Under the pieces are notes generated by a model. That model ran no database searches. It saw only the letters and a program-made list of their open reading frames with translations, and was not told the origin of the DNA. A stretch of 64,000 nt of DNA, taken from contig BSBM01000602.1 of the NCBI GenBank assembly GCA_027924585.1, positions 5,207,501 to 5,271,500 of the forward strand, written 5' to 3'. This document shows positions 23,701 through 34,507 of this stretch, one piece after another. This stretch comes from Larix kaempferi. Its lineage: Eukaryota; Streptophyta; Pinopsida; Pinales; Pinaceae. A program made the translations under genes and the position numbers. Positions within the stretch are counted from its first letter, which is position 1. Each line of letters starts with the position of its first letter.

Positions 23701-25067
23701 AGGGTTTGGCGAGCTCACGAGTGGTGGGAAGCTTTCGGACCGACATAAGAGATAAACAGAGTTGAGGAGACTCTGAGCAATCGAAGAATCAAAATTCAGA
23801 CTGGGGAGGATCAACTTCGGTGGAGTTATAAGCCGTGGGGTAACTTCTCTATTAAAGAGGCTTACGACATCTGGATGGGTTTCAATCATCTAGATACAGA
23901 TCAGAAATGGAAAAAGATTTGGGTAGCGAATATTTGGCCTAAAGTTTCAATTTTTATTTGGCAAGTTCGGAAAAAAAATGCATTTTGACTGGAGAAAATT
24001 TACAAAAGAGGGGTCTGAGAGGCCATTACCAGTGTGTCATGTGCAGAGCGGCTGAGAAAACCATGCAACATCTCTTGGATTTGTGCCCATTTGCTTCTAG
24101 CTTATGGGATCAAGGAGCGATGATCTTCAGGAGATCCGACAGAAAACGCAATGACCATGTTCTTTCCATTTGTGACTGGTCCAAGGATCCCTTCCAGAAT
24201 CAGGTGGTGAATCGTCTGTGGTAGATTTTCCCATATTTTCTCTCTTGGGAAATCTGGACAAAACGCAATTCTAGAATCTTTAGAGACAAAGCAAACTCCT
24301 TTGATAGAGTATGGACATGTATCCATAACAAAATGTTGGAAACTATTAAACTTCAGACCTGGGAGAGCAAGGATTGGGATGCAAACGAGATTGAGACACG
24401 AATTCTTCGCGACTGGGGCATCCTGGGTGCGCTTCCCCGCAGTGGCAAGCTCAAACGCTCTCCTCTGATCGAGGCTGGCCCTGAGATCTGGTCGCCTCCC
24501 CCACCGGGCTTCTTCAAACTTAATTTTGATGGTGCATCTAAGGGTAATCCTGGTCCAACTGGCTATGGTTGTGTCTTCAGAAATAATGAGGGTGAGTTGC
24601 TCGGCTTCAAATCGGGTTTTCCGGGGATTGATTCAAACAATGTTGCTGAGCTGGAGGGCCTCCTGCAGGGTATCCTTATGGCTCGTCTTAAGAATTGGAC
24701 TCCTCTTATCGTGGAGGGTGATTCAATGATCATCCTCCATATGGCGTCCGAGCTTCACCGTGGCAATCCTAGCTCCAAGGTGGCATCGTCGTAGAGGTTA
24801 GAAAGTAAACTGGACACTCTGTCTTCGTTGTTCACTCAGGGTCTTGCTCTAACTTTCTCTCATGTCAAACGAAATGGCAATAAATGGGCGGATATGCTTG
24901 CCAACAGTGGGATCAGAGATCACATGGTCATATGTGCCTGCTCGTGGGAAGGATTGACAGAAATGGCGGTTTGGGACAGCTGTAGGGCTATTCAGGACTA
25001 GGATATGATGAGCTTTCATGCTGATCATACGCGAAGACGTCAGGCGGAAGCTAACCGGGACACATAA
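20711..25067 (+). pseudogene. LINE ORF2: endonuclease, reverse transcriptase, zinc finger, RNase H
   Basis: ORF2 nicks the target and copies the RNA at the nick. The start at 20711 (MKIVSSNIRGLNGQQN) is the usual opening of plant L1 endonucleases. Endonuclease motifs are LFLQETKCS, VGGDFNLIYS and GSDHWPIELW (to about 21420). RT motifs are GKAPGPDGF, FRPIALCNVIYK, SGFVEGRKI, ILQGDPLSPFLF and the catalytic FVDDTML near 22798. A zf-RVT region follows (WGNFSIKEAYDIW, then CVMCRAAEKTMQHLLDLC). The C-terminal RNase H keeps all acidic residues (FDGASKGNPG, NNVAELEG, VEGDSMI, NKWADMLAN). There are in-frame TAGs near 20993, 21008, 21554, 22018, 23147, 23480 and 24792, TAA near 23440 and 23745, and frameshifts near 21680, 22498 (one extra T), 23260 and 23990. 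Confidence 0.93.
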
Positions 25068-25152
25068 CGCCCGTCTTGGCCTTTTGAGTACTCCCTCCTT
25101 TAAGGGAAGGGAAAGGGAAAGTCTTGTCATTCTCCTCTACAGGATATTGTCA

Positions 25153-26241
25153 ATGTTTTCTGAGTTAAGTGTAAGTACGATGGCTGGGAAAATGATGAAG
25201 AGAAGTTTTAATGGCATAGGTGAAAGTCAGTGTAAGTGTCATCCGAAGTACTCCTTGCAGTTAATGGGGAGTACTTGGCTCATCATTGACAGGGGTGGTG
25301 AATTTGTTTATATGGTGCGGCAGGGTGGTAGCCATGATCGTATTCACCGTTTGATCTCATGCATGCAAGTGCTTGATCTCTAGTATCTAATGGAGAGGAG
25401 TAATAGTAAGAGGATGGAAGAATCTGAAGATAACAATTGTCGTGAGGAGTGGAAGGCCAATGTTGGCCATAACAGGAAGAGGGGTCATGGTGACTCTTCG
25501 GAGGATCTGAGCGGTGGCCTGTCCAATTCTCAACAGAGAGCTAGAAGGGAGGCAAAGGTCTTCGAACTCAACATCCCTTTGACTATCCAGCAAGAAATTC
25601 ATGGTGTCGAACAATATTGGTGGCAGCAACTTAATAAAGAAACTTTAGTGGGGGAGCGCAAACATATGGAAAACTAGATCATTGACTCGAGAAACACGGC
25701 TGGGCAAGTCAGTCTGTATGAGTGCTCTGTTGCTCTCTATTGGATGATGAAGAATTTGGTTGGTTATGCAATCTGAGACAAACAGGAGCTCAGGAATGAC
25801 AGTGCTCATTTGATTATGGGGCAGCACATCTTGGTCGAATCTCGTGCTATGAACTGGAAGTTGGACTATCTCCTCCAAGCGATGGAGCTTCGGCCTCCTC
25901 CTTTTCCATCTTCTTCCTCTAGCTATCCCCCCTGGGAAGCTCTTCAGATGCTCCTTTCATTATTCGGTAGTGTTATGGCAAGTGGCTGTAATCCTTTTTT
26001 GTTTTTGTTTGCATTCTACAAGTGGGTCTGGTCTTTAGTCTTGTTGTTCGGCTCTGTCCTGGAGATAGTAATCATGTTTCTTGTGCAAGGCGGCGATCGA
26101 AATCATATGCTGATAAATTTTGATTATGGCCTGCGAGCCTATTTGAAGAGATTTCCTTGTCTTGTGGTTAAGGGATGTTGGTTAGTTGTAAGGGTTTGCA
26201 TCTCTAAGGTTTACGATGTAAGGTTTGGAATGAAGAACTGA
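25153..26241 (+). pseudogene. Third coding-like frame (ORF3) downstream of LINE ORF2
   Basis: One frame stays open over about 360 codons, broken by stops near 25381 (TAG), 25675 (TAG) and 25774 (TGA). It begins MFSELSVSTMAGKMMKRSF at 25153, with a second ATG at 25180. Visible parts are LMGSTWLIIDRGGEFVYMV, a basic/acidic hydrophilic middle, FELNIPLTIQQEIHGVEQY and, after 25800, MGQHILVESRAMNWKLDYL followed by Ser/Pro-rich and hydrophobic text. I do not recognise a domain. Its stop pattern (few, mostly TAG) matches ORF1 and ORF2 and differs from the stop density expected of a UTR. The last 250 bp may be UTR read by chance, since a diverged repeat (AGTTGTAAGGGTTTGCAT and AGCTGTAAGGGCCTGCGT) overlaps it. 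Confidence 0.5.
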
Positions 26242-26417
26242 AGGAATTCCTCTGTATTGTGGTCATGGTCTGTAGGATAGCTGTAAGGGCCTGCGTCTAT
26301 AAGGTTTTGGTTGTGTGGTCTGTGTTGATGAACAAGTTTTGGGATTTGGCCAGCTTGTTCCTTTTTGTAATTCCTCTTTTTTCAATATAATACAAAATCT
26401 TCTTACTTACAAAAAAA

Positions 26418-26435
26418 AATAATAACTAATATCAT
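26418..26435 (+). repeat. Right target-site duplication of the LINE
   Basis: AATAATAACTAATATCAT directly follows the poly-A and equals 19191-19208. Confidence 0.92.
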
Positions 26436-26485
26436 AACTAATATACCCATCCATAGTTTAGGTAATACATGATCCAATAAATTTT
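26436..26485. repeat. AT-rich tandem-repeat field (right part)
   Basis: Continuation of the repeat at 18594-19190 (AACTAATATACCCATCCAT, then TTTAGGTAATACATGATC), displaced by the LINE. Confidence 0.85.
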
Positions 26486-26699
26486 AAGTTGGTATTGTGT
26501 ATTTAATTTTCTTTCATTATTTTGGGTGAAAACACTACATCGAACTTAGTCCTCATAAATTGTTTTTAATATGAAATATATATCTAAGGTAGCTTTGATA
26601 AAAGTGAAGTAACCCTAGGCAGCTTCAATAAAAGCAGAATAGTATGAAAAATTGCCTAGATGGCGTTTTTTACCATTTTCCTTAGGAGTCATGTTTTTC

Positions 26700-27376
26700 A
26701 TCCAAATTTCCATTAATGTTCGAGACCAACCTCCACTCAGCGTATCACCTCCTTTTTACGGTGCTCTCTTCTGTCCAAGGCACCAAGAGACAGATGGATA
26801 GTGGCCTGAGCCTCGACCCTAGATCAATACAATGTCAGAGGACTAGCCACACTTCACAGAGACCTCATCAGCAATGCCAGTCTAGATTCCAGAGTCAATG
26901 GAGATCATCCAGATCCCAACGACGAGCCTCCTCCTCCATTTAGGAACACAATTTGTCGTCCAGACTCCCTTACCCTCTCGACACTTCCTCTGTTCAGTCC
27001 TCTATCTTGAGCTTCTTCTATTCAGCCTCATATGTTAGGAGAAACATATCTAGTAGATTGTGAGACACACGTTGCATTACTCATTGCTATCTTTTAGATC
27101 TAGTTCATGTATTTTCTTGCATTGTTCATTAGATGATGTGTCAGACTGCCTGTTTGCACTTGATTTGCACTTTTCCTCGAGGGAGCTCTCGCCCTAGAGC
27201 CTAGAGATTGTTTCTGCATGATTTAGTTCATTTTTTCTTTTTGCACATTATTTCTTATAGGAGCCGCTATAGCGCTTCCAGTTTGTAATGGCATCATTGT
27301 AACCAACAACCACTTTGACCTACTTTAGTGGTCAACTGTCAGACATTAATACAATTACCTTATCTTATCTTATCTA
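26700..27376 (+). mobile_element. Possible 3' end of a truncated LINE or SINE-like element
   Basis: The segment is less AT-rich than its flanks, has a Ser/Gln/Arg-rich 75-codon frame at 26716-26943 of no recognised family, and ends in AATACAATTACCTTATCTTATCTTATC, the microsatellite-type tail seen on some plant non-LTR elements. I could not see target-site duplications, so this is tentative. Confidence 0.35.
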
Positions 27377-27539
27377 AAACACTCCTAGAAGATAAAATGT
27401 TATCAAAGTAAAAGAGATGGAAATGATGATAACACAAAAAGAAGAGCATGAGCAAGGAAAAACTAGAATTGAAAGATCCAAAAAGGCATGAAGTTGTAGA
27501 CCAATATCAACATCAAAACCAAAAATAAAAGTCTAGGTG

Positions 27540-27997
27540 GAAGAGTGAGAAGATTTCAAACTCTCCTAGCAATGGATTTCAGACTCTCCTAATTCTGTCT
27601 AGACCTTATAGAAAGCCTGTAAAATTCCTGTGTGTACTAACATCTTCAGCTGCTTCAAATTCTCGAATATTCTCTACAGATTTAAAGCATAATCCACAGG
27701 AAAAAATTTACATTTCAATTCCAACACTATCCTATCCTAGGTTTTGATCTTCCCTCTAGCACGACATTCTCTATTCAAATGCAACTTATCCCACCACAAA
27801 GAAGCATGACTTTTCAATTTTGTGCTAGCAAACCTAACCCTCATATGATATCTAATCTACTCAAATAATTTTTCCATTTCTCCTATCCAATCTATTAATT
27901 CCTCGATATTTAAACTTCCAGAATATACAAGAGTATCTAGTTTAGGTTTACCTCTAATACCATTGATGGCTCTGATCATTCTATCTTCCATTGTCAT
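27540..27997 (-). pseudogene. Ty3/gypsy gag fragment
   Basis: On the minus strand from 27997 it reads MTMEDRMIRAINGIRGKPKL, then YSGSLNIEELIDWIGEMEKL and a stop, then VRFASTKLKSHASLWWDKL and further broken text with EFYRLSIRS. This is the order of the retrotransposon gag domain of plant Ty3/gypsy elements (the DWI...E..F, K...A...L.G.A..WW and Y...F..L blocks). Stops and shifts make it dead. No LTR or pol adjoins it, so it is an isolated scrap. Confidence 0.75.
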
Positions 27998-29761
27998 GTT
28001 CTATTCTATTTCTTTTCTTGTAGTCTATGATTTTTCTACCTCTATAATTTTAGCTACGTCGTAGAGAGGGGTTCCGTGTCTCACAAACAAGGAGTCTCAT
28101 ACACTTGGTTGTAACCTTAAAAATAGATGATAATGATTAAAATGTCAATCTAAATTATTATTATTAATTTTACAATAACATATATGTCCTTTTTATATAA
28201 GAATTAAAAATTACTTTTTTGCATGTATTTATACACAACGAAATCTATATTTTTAGATTTATTATCTTCAATATAGGTCCACCTATATAAAGCCTTTTCA
28301 AAAATATAAAATTCTCTTTATAAATAAATGTCGACTCCAAATTGTTGATGCTGTTTTGAATTTGATTTAATGGAATACATAATTAAAAAAATCCTTTAGT
28401 GAATCTCTTATGGTATTAGTTTTCTTCAAACAGATGAATGATCTATAATTAAAAAAATCCTTAAAGTGGAGGCTCCATAATTTTCCAAATATTCTCTTAA
28501 AAAATTATTTGGTGGACTGCCCATAATTTTCATAATACTCTCTAAGTAGACTAATATACATTCCTGGGATCTGATGTGACCTACATGTTAGGATTACTTT
28601 TAATCAAATATCACATTTATTGATTACTTTTAATCAAATATCACATTTATTTAACCTAGCATATAACTTATGCTTTCTTGGTATTTTTCACATAAGTGTT
28701 TCTTCGTATTCTTCTTTTGGATTAAAATAAATTAAAATATCATCCAAAATACAAGTGCAAACTAGCCCATATAGTTATTGTACACATTGTTAATCAGATA
28801 TTCAAATTAGTTTGTTTAGTCATCAGTTAAAAAATTAACTGAAGTCATACATCACTTTTCCAAATTGAAGTCCTGATGTCAATTATTTGATGTTAGGAAT
28901 GTAGTTATTCCATCTGTCTTGGTGCATGATTAAATTTAAAAAGTAAAGATTATATAAAATATTATCTTGACAAGATTATATAAAATATTATCTTGACAAG
29001 ATTACATAAAATTTAATAATTGGCCAAACGTAAAATATTACTTTGGATAAAAACTGGTCATAATTATTCCTGGCCGTGCATGGAATTATGTAATCGAATG
29101 ATTTTAGAGATGTGTGCTAGTTAAATTGTAGTTTTTTATAATATATTTTTTTATGTAAATTAATTAGTGTTTTTAAATTTTTCTTATCCAGGGGAGGGAT
29201 GCCAGGGTAGTGGAGATAGAAGTGGTGTTGGCTGAGGTTAATTTTGGAAATACTTTTGTTGTTTATAAAAGTACTTTATGTACAAGTAAATGTCAATATT
29301 TTCATATTTTTAATATTACTCAAGAAAAAAATTTCTTCTACATTTTGAAATAAAATGAATATTTGAAGTCAGAAATTTCATTTTAAATCACATCCACTTT
29401 AAGTCACATCAATGTTCACCCATTGATCCCAAGCAAAAATACATTATGATGACATTAGGACTAGACAACTTGGAACTTTGTCGCTGACATGACATCCATT
29501 TGGATTCCTCACACCTCAAGACTAATATGGTTAGATAAATAACAGGCCAAAGAATATGTCATAAAAAATTGGAGGAAAAACAAGCTCAAAAACATGAAGA
29601 ATTAAATTACATAAAAGGGAGTAAAAAAATACTCAACTACTAGTCCAAACAACTTTTTGTTTTTTATTCTATGGTACTGACATCTGACACATGCACTGTA
29701 CTATGTTCTGTAACACAACCTGTTTTCATATAAAAGGTGTACTGTACATGGCATATAGCAG
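27998..29761. other. AT-rich segment with small tandem repeats
   Basis: No gene is seen. Near 28590-28650 a 29-bp unit (TGATTACTTTTAATCAAATA...) occurs twice. Near 28945-29010 about three copies of a 25-bp unit (CAAGATTATATAAAATATTA) occur in tandem. The rest is unstructured A/T-rich sequence. Confidence 0.6.
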
Positions 29762-29978
29762 GTGCAGGTAGTTGACCACATAGAACCCTTCATAGACAAC
29801 CTATGGAAATGCGTTGACAGACCCGAGGGCATGTGGAAATGCGTTCACAGATCTGAGGGCATGTGGTTAGGGGCTGTTGTCCGCCAGATTGCACACCAAC
29901 AGCAGAAATCTTTCGAAAGTTGTCTCCCTCACTGGAAAGTGGGGAGAGGTGTGGCCTTGGGGGCAAGCAATGAGCCAG
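29762..29978 (+). pseudogene. Exon-like coding fragment with a 30-bp in-frame duplication
   Basis: A GC-richer island of 217 bp in AT-rich DNA is flanked by GCATATAGCAG (acceptor-like) and CCAG|GTATTG (donor-like) and is open throughout in one frame. It reads VVDHIEPFIDNLWKCVDRPE and later VRQIAHQQQKSFESCLPHWK. A 10-codon block (WKCVDRPEGM and WKCVHRSEGM) is repeated in tandem. I do not recognise the protein. It could be a real internal exon or a captured gene fragment; no neighbouring exon was found. Confidence 0.4.
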
Positions 29979-29992
29979 GTATTGTCACCTGA

Positions 29993-32900
29993 ATCCCAGC
30001 TCCTTCGTTTAGGCTAACTCCTAACGAAGCCAATGGGGGGTAGTCCCTACAAAGAGTTGTTTAAGGCTCTTGTGTTTTTAAGTGTTTTTGGTGAAATGAT
30101 GCGGATGGGTGTTGTTTAGGAGTTTTCTTGTGATGGGACCAAAAAAATATAAAGATGAACAACAGATAATAAGCAATCCACGTTGCAAGATAAGATAACA
30201 AGATGGCAGTATGATTCAAGATTTGACAAATCACTAAAGCATTCACAAGATGAAATAAACACAAGGATAAATGGTCCTGATCAATATATAAAATTTTAGA
30301 TAACCAGTGCCTTATGGAGTCAAAGAAAAGTAAGGACTGTGATGCTGAAAGTGTGGGTCTTGAAGAAGTGCCGTTCATGAGAACGTTATGTAGATTATCT
30401 TTGTAAATTGAAGATTTTAGTGGTCTTGATTATTAGGATAAAACCAAGGATATCAAGTGAGTGTCCGGAAAGACAGTATCAAGTGCCTCCATACAAGGAC
30501 ATGTCGGACCACCCAGTGCTCTAGTCAGGTCGCGCAATGCTAACCAGCAAACTAGAAGCTGAACATGGCAACCCGGTGCCCCCAACTAGGAGATTACCCA
30601 CTGAACTTATCTTATCGCTCAACTATGGATTGGTTGGTTATGGGGGTGAAAGTTTTATTAGTTATCACTTATGAGCTTAACAAGTCTTCCACCTTTCTGA
30701 GTACTAGCCCAACTGTTTCTGGTTGGTAGAGCATACGGGTGTTGGACAAACGACCAAGATAAATTAATTAAAGGGGGAAATGTGGATTGAAGTGTTTTAT
30801 TATTAGGATCACTTGTTCAACTCTCCGACAGAGAGTACTCTTGACTTAGTCTTAAGACCACCATTCAAGAGACTTCCTACTTTAAAATGCCTAATGCAAG
30901 GGGAAAATGCAAATCTATATGCTCTCCGACAGAGAGTGCTCTTGACTTGGATTTGGCCAAATTCAAGAGGCTTTGTTCGTTTTATTGCAAAAGTGAAGCG
31001 ATTGTGAAACTTAAAGAAGTAAATGAAACTGAAAAATGACTGAAAAAATAAAGATAGCCACAAAGAAAGATGCTTTGAAGATGACGGAAAACAAAATCTA
31101 GTGTTCTACCAAGCAAATTTATTCTAAAGTGGGATCAACCTCCGAACAAGGCTAATCACTAGAACCGTCAGTCCTGAAAACCTTCCAGCTAGCTGGATGT
31201 CCACAAGATGCTGATAGGGGAACGAGAAGCTACCACAAAACTATGTGGCCTTTGGGACACAATCCCAAAGTTAGCTTACTCTGGTCAAAACTTGAAAGAG
31301 AAGCGACAAGATGAAAATAAACTACTCTAAAGCAAAAACTGAAAGATCTAACTTAACCAAACACCACACTCTTCCCCAAATGAGGAAGAAACCAAAAAAG
31401 TGGACTCCTCCACTTGAAATTTTATTATGAGATTACAAATGCCTTGGGTTTTGAAACATTGAAGGACTTTGAAGAAATAAAACTTGAATGAAAAAAGATG
31501 AAAACTCTTATGAGTTTGTACAAAGGATAGTGGTTTATTTCAAATGGCATTCATGGTTTGCACTTCTCCTTGGTTCAAAATTCACTTGAGATTCTCTTTG
31601 GCTCCTTCTTGGATATTGCTTCTTGAAAGCTTTTCAAGTTCTCTTCTCTTTCAAAACACCTACACAAGTCTCAAAACAACTCAACAATGCACCCATTAAT
31701 CATTAGGAAAATGAAACAAACTTGAAACTAGTTAAGTCTAGATTTAAAAATTTAACTCTAAAATGTGAAATGTATGAGATTTTGACATAAAACCTTAACT
31801 ATGATGAAACGGACCAGCGAACAAATATGCTCCAAAAAATGATGGGAATGAGATTGAAACCACAAGATTTTAAGCCATCATATATGCAAACTTTGCTATC
31901 TTTGAAATGGAAGCAAATGTCTAAACAAATGCAAGTTTATACTAATGTAAAATGAGATCTAGAATGCTTTTAAAACTAACTCTTTTCAATGCATGTGATT
32001 GTAAATGAGATAACAAGACTTGAGATCTAACTTAACACTTAAGAAAATCGTTTTTTGGTTATTTTGTGTGTGTTTTAGGGCTCTTTTGAGGATGAAGAGA
32101 GGAGCCTTGAAGACAAAAGTGAATGGGAGAAAGAGCTTGAGGAGGAGGACAAAACGAATGGAAGGAAATGAGGGTAGACCTAGGGAAAAACGAGAGGGAG
32201 GATGGCTTTGAAGAGAAAGAGGATAAGCAAAACGAAAGGATGAGGAAGGTTGGAGCGAATGGATGAAGGGGATAGGAGAAGTAGATCTAGGGAAAAACGA
32301 GAGGAAGGGTAGCTTTAAAGACAAAGATAATGAAAAATGAATGGAAGAGGAAAATGATCTAAAGCATGGATATCAAGGAAAGGAGAAAACAAGGAGCAAA
32401 ATGGGAGCTAGAAGAAAAGAAGGTCAAAGCTAGGTAACCAAAGTTGTTTTGAAAGTGTGTTGATGGAGGAAGAGGCCAAAAACTCCTACTTGAAAGTTTC
32501 TTTCCTTGAAGTGAAGAAAAGACCATGAAGACCTGCAAGATAGATTGTTTAGATGCCAATAACTACTGTTGAAGTAAAGAATGACTTAGTCTTTAATAAG
32601 CCTTTCTCCACCTTGGGAAACCCCTGCAAAAATCTTGTTATGAAACATGCAAGAACTGAAAGATATATTTTTAATTAAAGCTAAAACATACATATAATAT
32701 TGAAATTGCATGATCAATTGACAAAATGAAAGAGGTATCACCAATAGTGTGAAGTACATCCCAATTGCTCCAGCATGGACCTCCAAAGTCTAAACTTTAT
32801 TCAATATTAAACAGGTATTACAACAGTATTTTGGCAGAGTGTTCATGCTCAAAATCTCCATGAAGAACAAGCCTAAAATACCTTTCTTAAATAGCAAAGG

Positions 32901-33480
32901 CTACATACTAAAACCCTAGGTCGAATTGGCATGAGAGAGAGCCAATAACAATAGACACAAAGTCGAATTCCAATCTAGAGTCAATCAATACCAAGCTTGG
33001 AGCTTGATCCACCAAACAACTCGAGTTACAAGTCCATGTGGATGGGGAGGTGGCCTCCATCTAGGCAAGGCACCCCCCATCCCAACATAGTAACCATCAC
33101 CATCCAATTCGCATGAGCCATGTGTAGAACTCGAGTTCTAGAGAAGGTTGACGTGAGCTCCTTTGTGAGGGCGAATATGCCACATATGGTAGGCTTGGAG
33201 TGGAGTAGTAGGTGGTGACTCGAGTTGTGAAGGGAGCCAATGCATAAATTAAGGAATGACACCTACCATATCCACTAGTATAACCACCAACCCAATAACC
33301 ATGTGCCAACACACCAAATCGACTTTTAATTGAAGGAGGGCGAATTCTCTTTGGTGAATAAGCTTGTGCTAACTGTATCTTCAACTGGATGAACTTGGAG
33401 TTGATTGGAATCATCATCAGTGTATGTTTCCATGTCATTTAGCCTTTTACTTTATTCCATTTGGATTATTTTGGAGAGTT
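29993..33480. other. Gene-free segment, mostly unassigned repeats
   Basis: No conserved domain is seen. Two copies of a 24-bp block (CTCTCCGACAGAGAGTGCTC type) sit at about 30819 and 30921, each a near-palindrome. At about 32120-32330 two diverged copies of a purine-rich block with AGGGAAAAACGAGAGG occur about 100 bp apart. A minus-strand frame at 33097-33438 (113 codons, Tyr/Gly/Ser-rich centre HGYWVGGYTSGYG) is open but matches nothing I know. The remainder looks like old, undated repeat DNA. Confidence 0.4.
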
Positions 33481-33497
33481 TTGGATTTTCTCCAAAA

Positions 33498-33560
33498 TAA
33501 TAAAATTTATTAATTTAATTAATATTTTCTCTGTAATTGGGTTTTTAGAGAAAATATTAA
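33498..33560. repeat. Inverted repeat with about 17-bp arms
   Basis: TTAATTAATATTTTCTCT and its reverse complement AGAGAAAATATTAATTA lie either side of a short GTAATTGGGTTTTT spacer, forming a good AT-rich hairpin in non-coding DNA. Confidence 0.65.
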
Positions 33561-34254
33561 TTATGAGGCCTAAATGACATCCGAAACTTGGGTTTAGTTG
33601 GTCCATAGGTCATGTGTGATTTTTGGATTATGAAACGAGCCATCAACCACTGAATTCGGACCCTGGACGACTGACATATTACAAATTACTATTTCTCTAT
33701 TTAAACTATAGAGAAATTTATCAAAATTTAAAAAATAATTAAAAAACCCAAACTCGACGGACCCAGTAAAAATTTTTCGAAAATTTTTCTGAGGGACCTA
33801 GAGACTGGGGACATGACCAGAACCTATTCTAATAGTGTCTAGTAGGCTTATATACATTAGTTGGACTCTAATAACCCCCCATGGCTAAAATTTTCAAAAT
33901 CGGGCATTCCAGCTTTGGAGGAGCGGGAGAAAACCTCATCGATTATAGCTCAGCTATAGGCAAAGTATAATTGACAAGGGAAAAAACTCCCTGGAATACC
34001 TTAGTTGCTTAATCAAGTCATGGGGAACCAAGACACTCAAATCCTACTAGCACACTTTATTACAAACCCCCATATTTTGAAAAATAAGTTATACAACAAA
34101 ACCCGATCCTGAGTCCTTCAATTATTGACACGAAGGAGTATTAGCTAAATTCAATAGAATCAACATGATAATGAGTAAAGATGACAAAATCCCATCGGAT
34201 GGTTTTTGTTGTCTGTATGTTATTTTTCCAACTTAATGATGAATATACAAGAAA

Positions 34255-34490
34255 ATAAAAACATATATATATGTTGTTCTTCTGATTCTTTAACCTGAGA
34301 ATAACAAAAAAAATTCTTCAATGAATCAAAAGAAGGAATAGAGAAACATTGCCTCGTTATCAAACTCCTCTTTTTCTTTGGGTTCATCATTACCCCATAC
34401 AGGGGTGTGACAATTGCATAGTAATGATCATCATCCTCACAGTCAGCCCAAGACTTCACAACTAGACGAGTGTTTAAGATGTTGGAGAGG
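34255..34490 (-). pseudogene. Exon-like remnant, acidic protein fragment of unknown function
   Basis: The minus-strand frame from 34507 reads LVVKSWADCEDDDHYYAIVT in the middle. A neighbouring frame continues PVWGNDEPKEKEEFDNE, as if one base were lost or gained. Further on, TTATTCTCAG|GTTAAAGAATCAGAAGAA looks like an intron acceptor and a following acidic exon. The tone (acidic, Trp-containing) is that of a host nuclear or RNA-related protein, but I cannot name it. It is isolated and frame-broken. Confidence 0.35.
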
Positions 34491-34507
34491 AATGAGATTA
34501 TATTCAA

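Larger units (their letters stand above)
19209..26417 (+). mobile_element. Near-full-length plant LINE (L1-like with RNase H), 7.2 kb
   Basis: It is bounded by a perfect 18-bp direct repeat and ends in a short poly-A (about 26411-26417). It has a 5' UTR of about 92 bp, ORF1 (19301-20623), ORF2 (20711-25067) and a further coding-like frame (25153-26241). The gene order and DUF4283-type ORF1 match plant L1-like elements. In-frame stops are nearly all TAG, and a few single-base frameshifts are present, so the copy is dead but structurally complete. It inserted into the AT-rich tandem-repeat field. Confidence 0.93.

Noticed and set aside
33097-33438. 113-codon minus-strand frame, Tyr/Gly-rich centre
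   Set aside because: Open but without domain, splice borders or repeat support; kept only as a remark.
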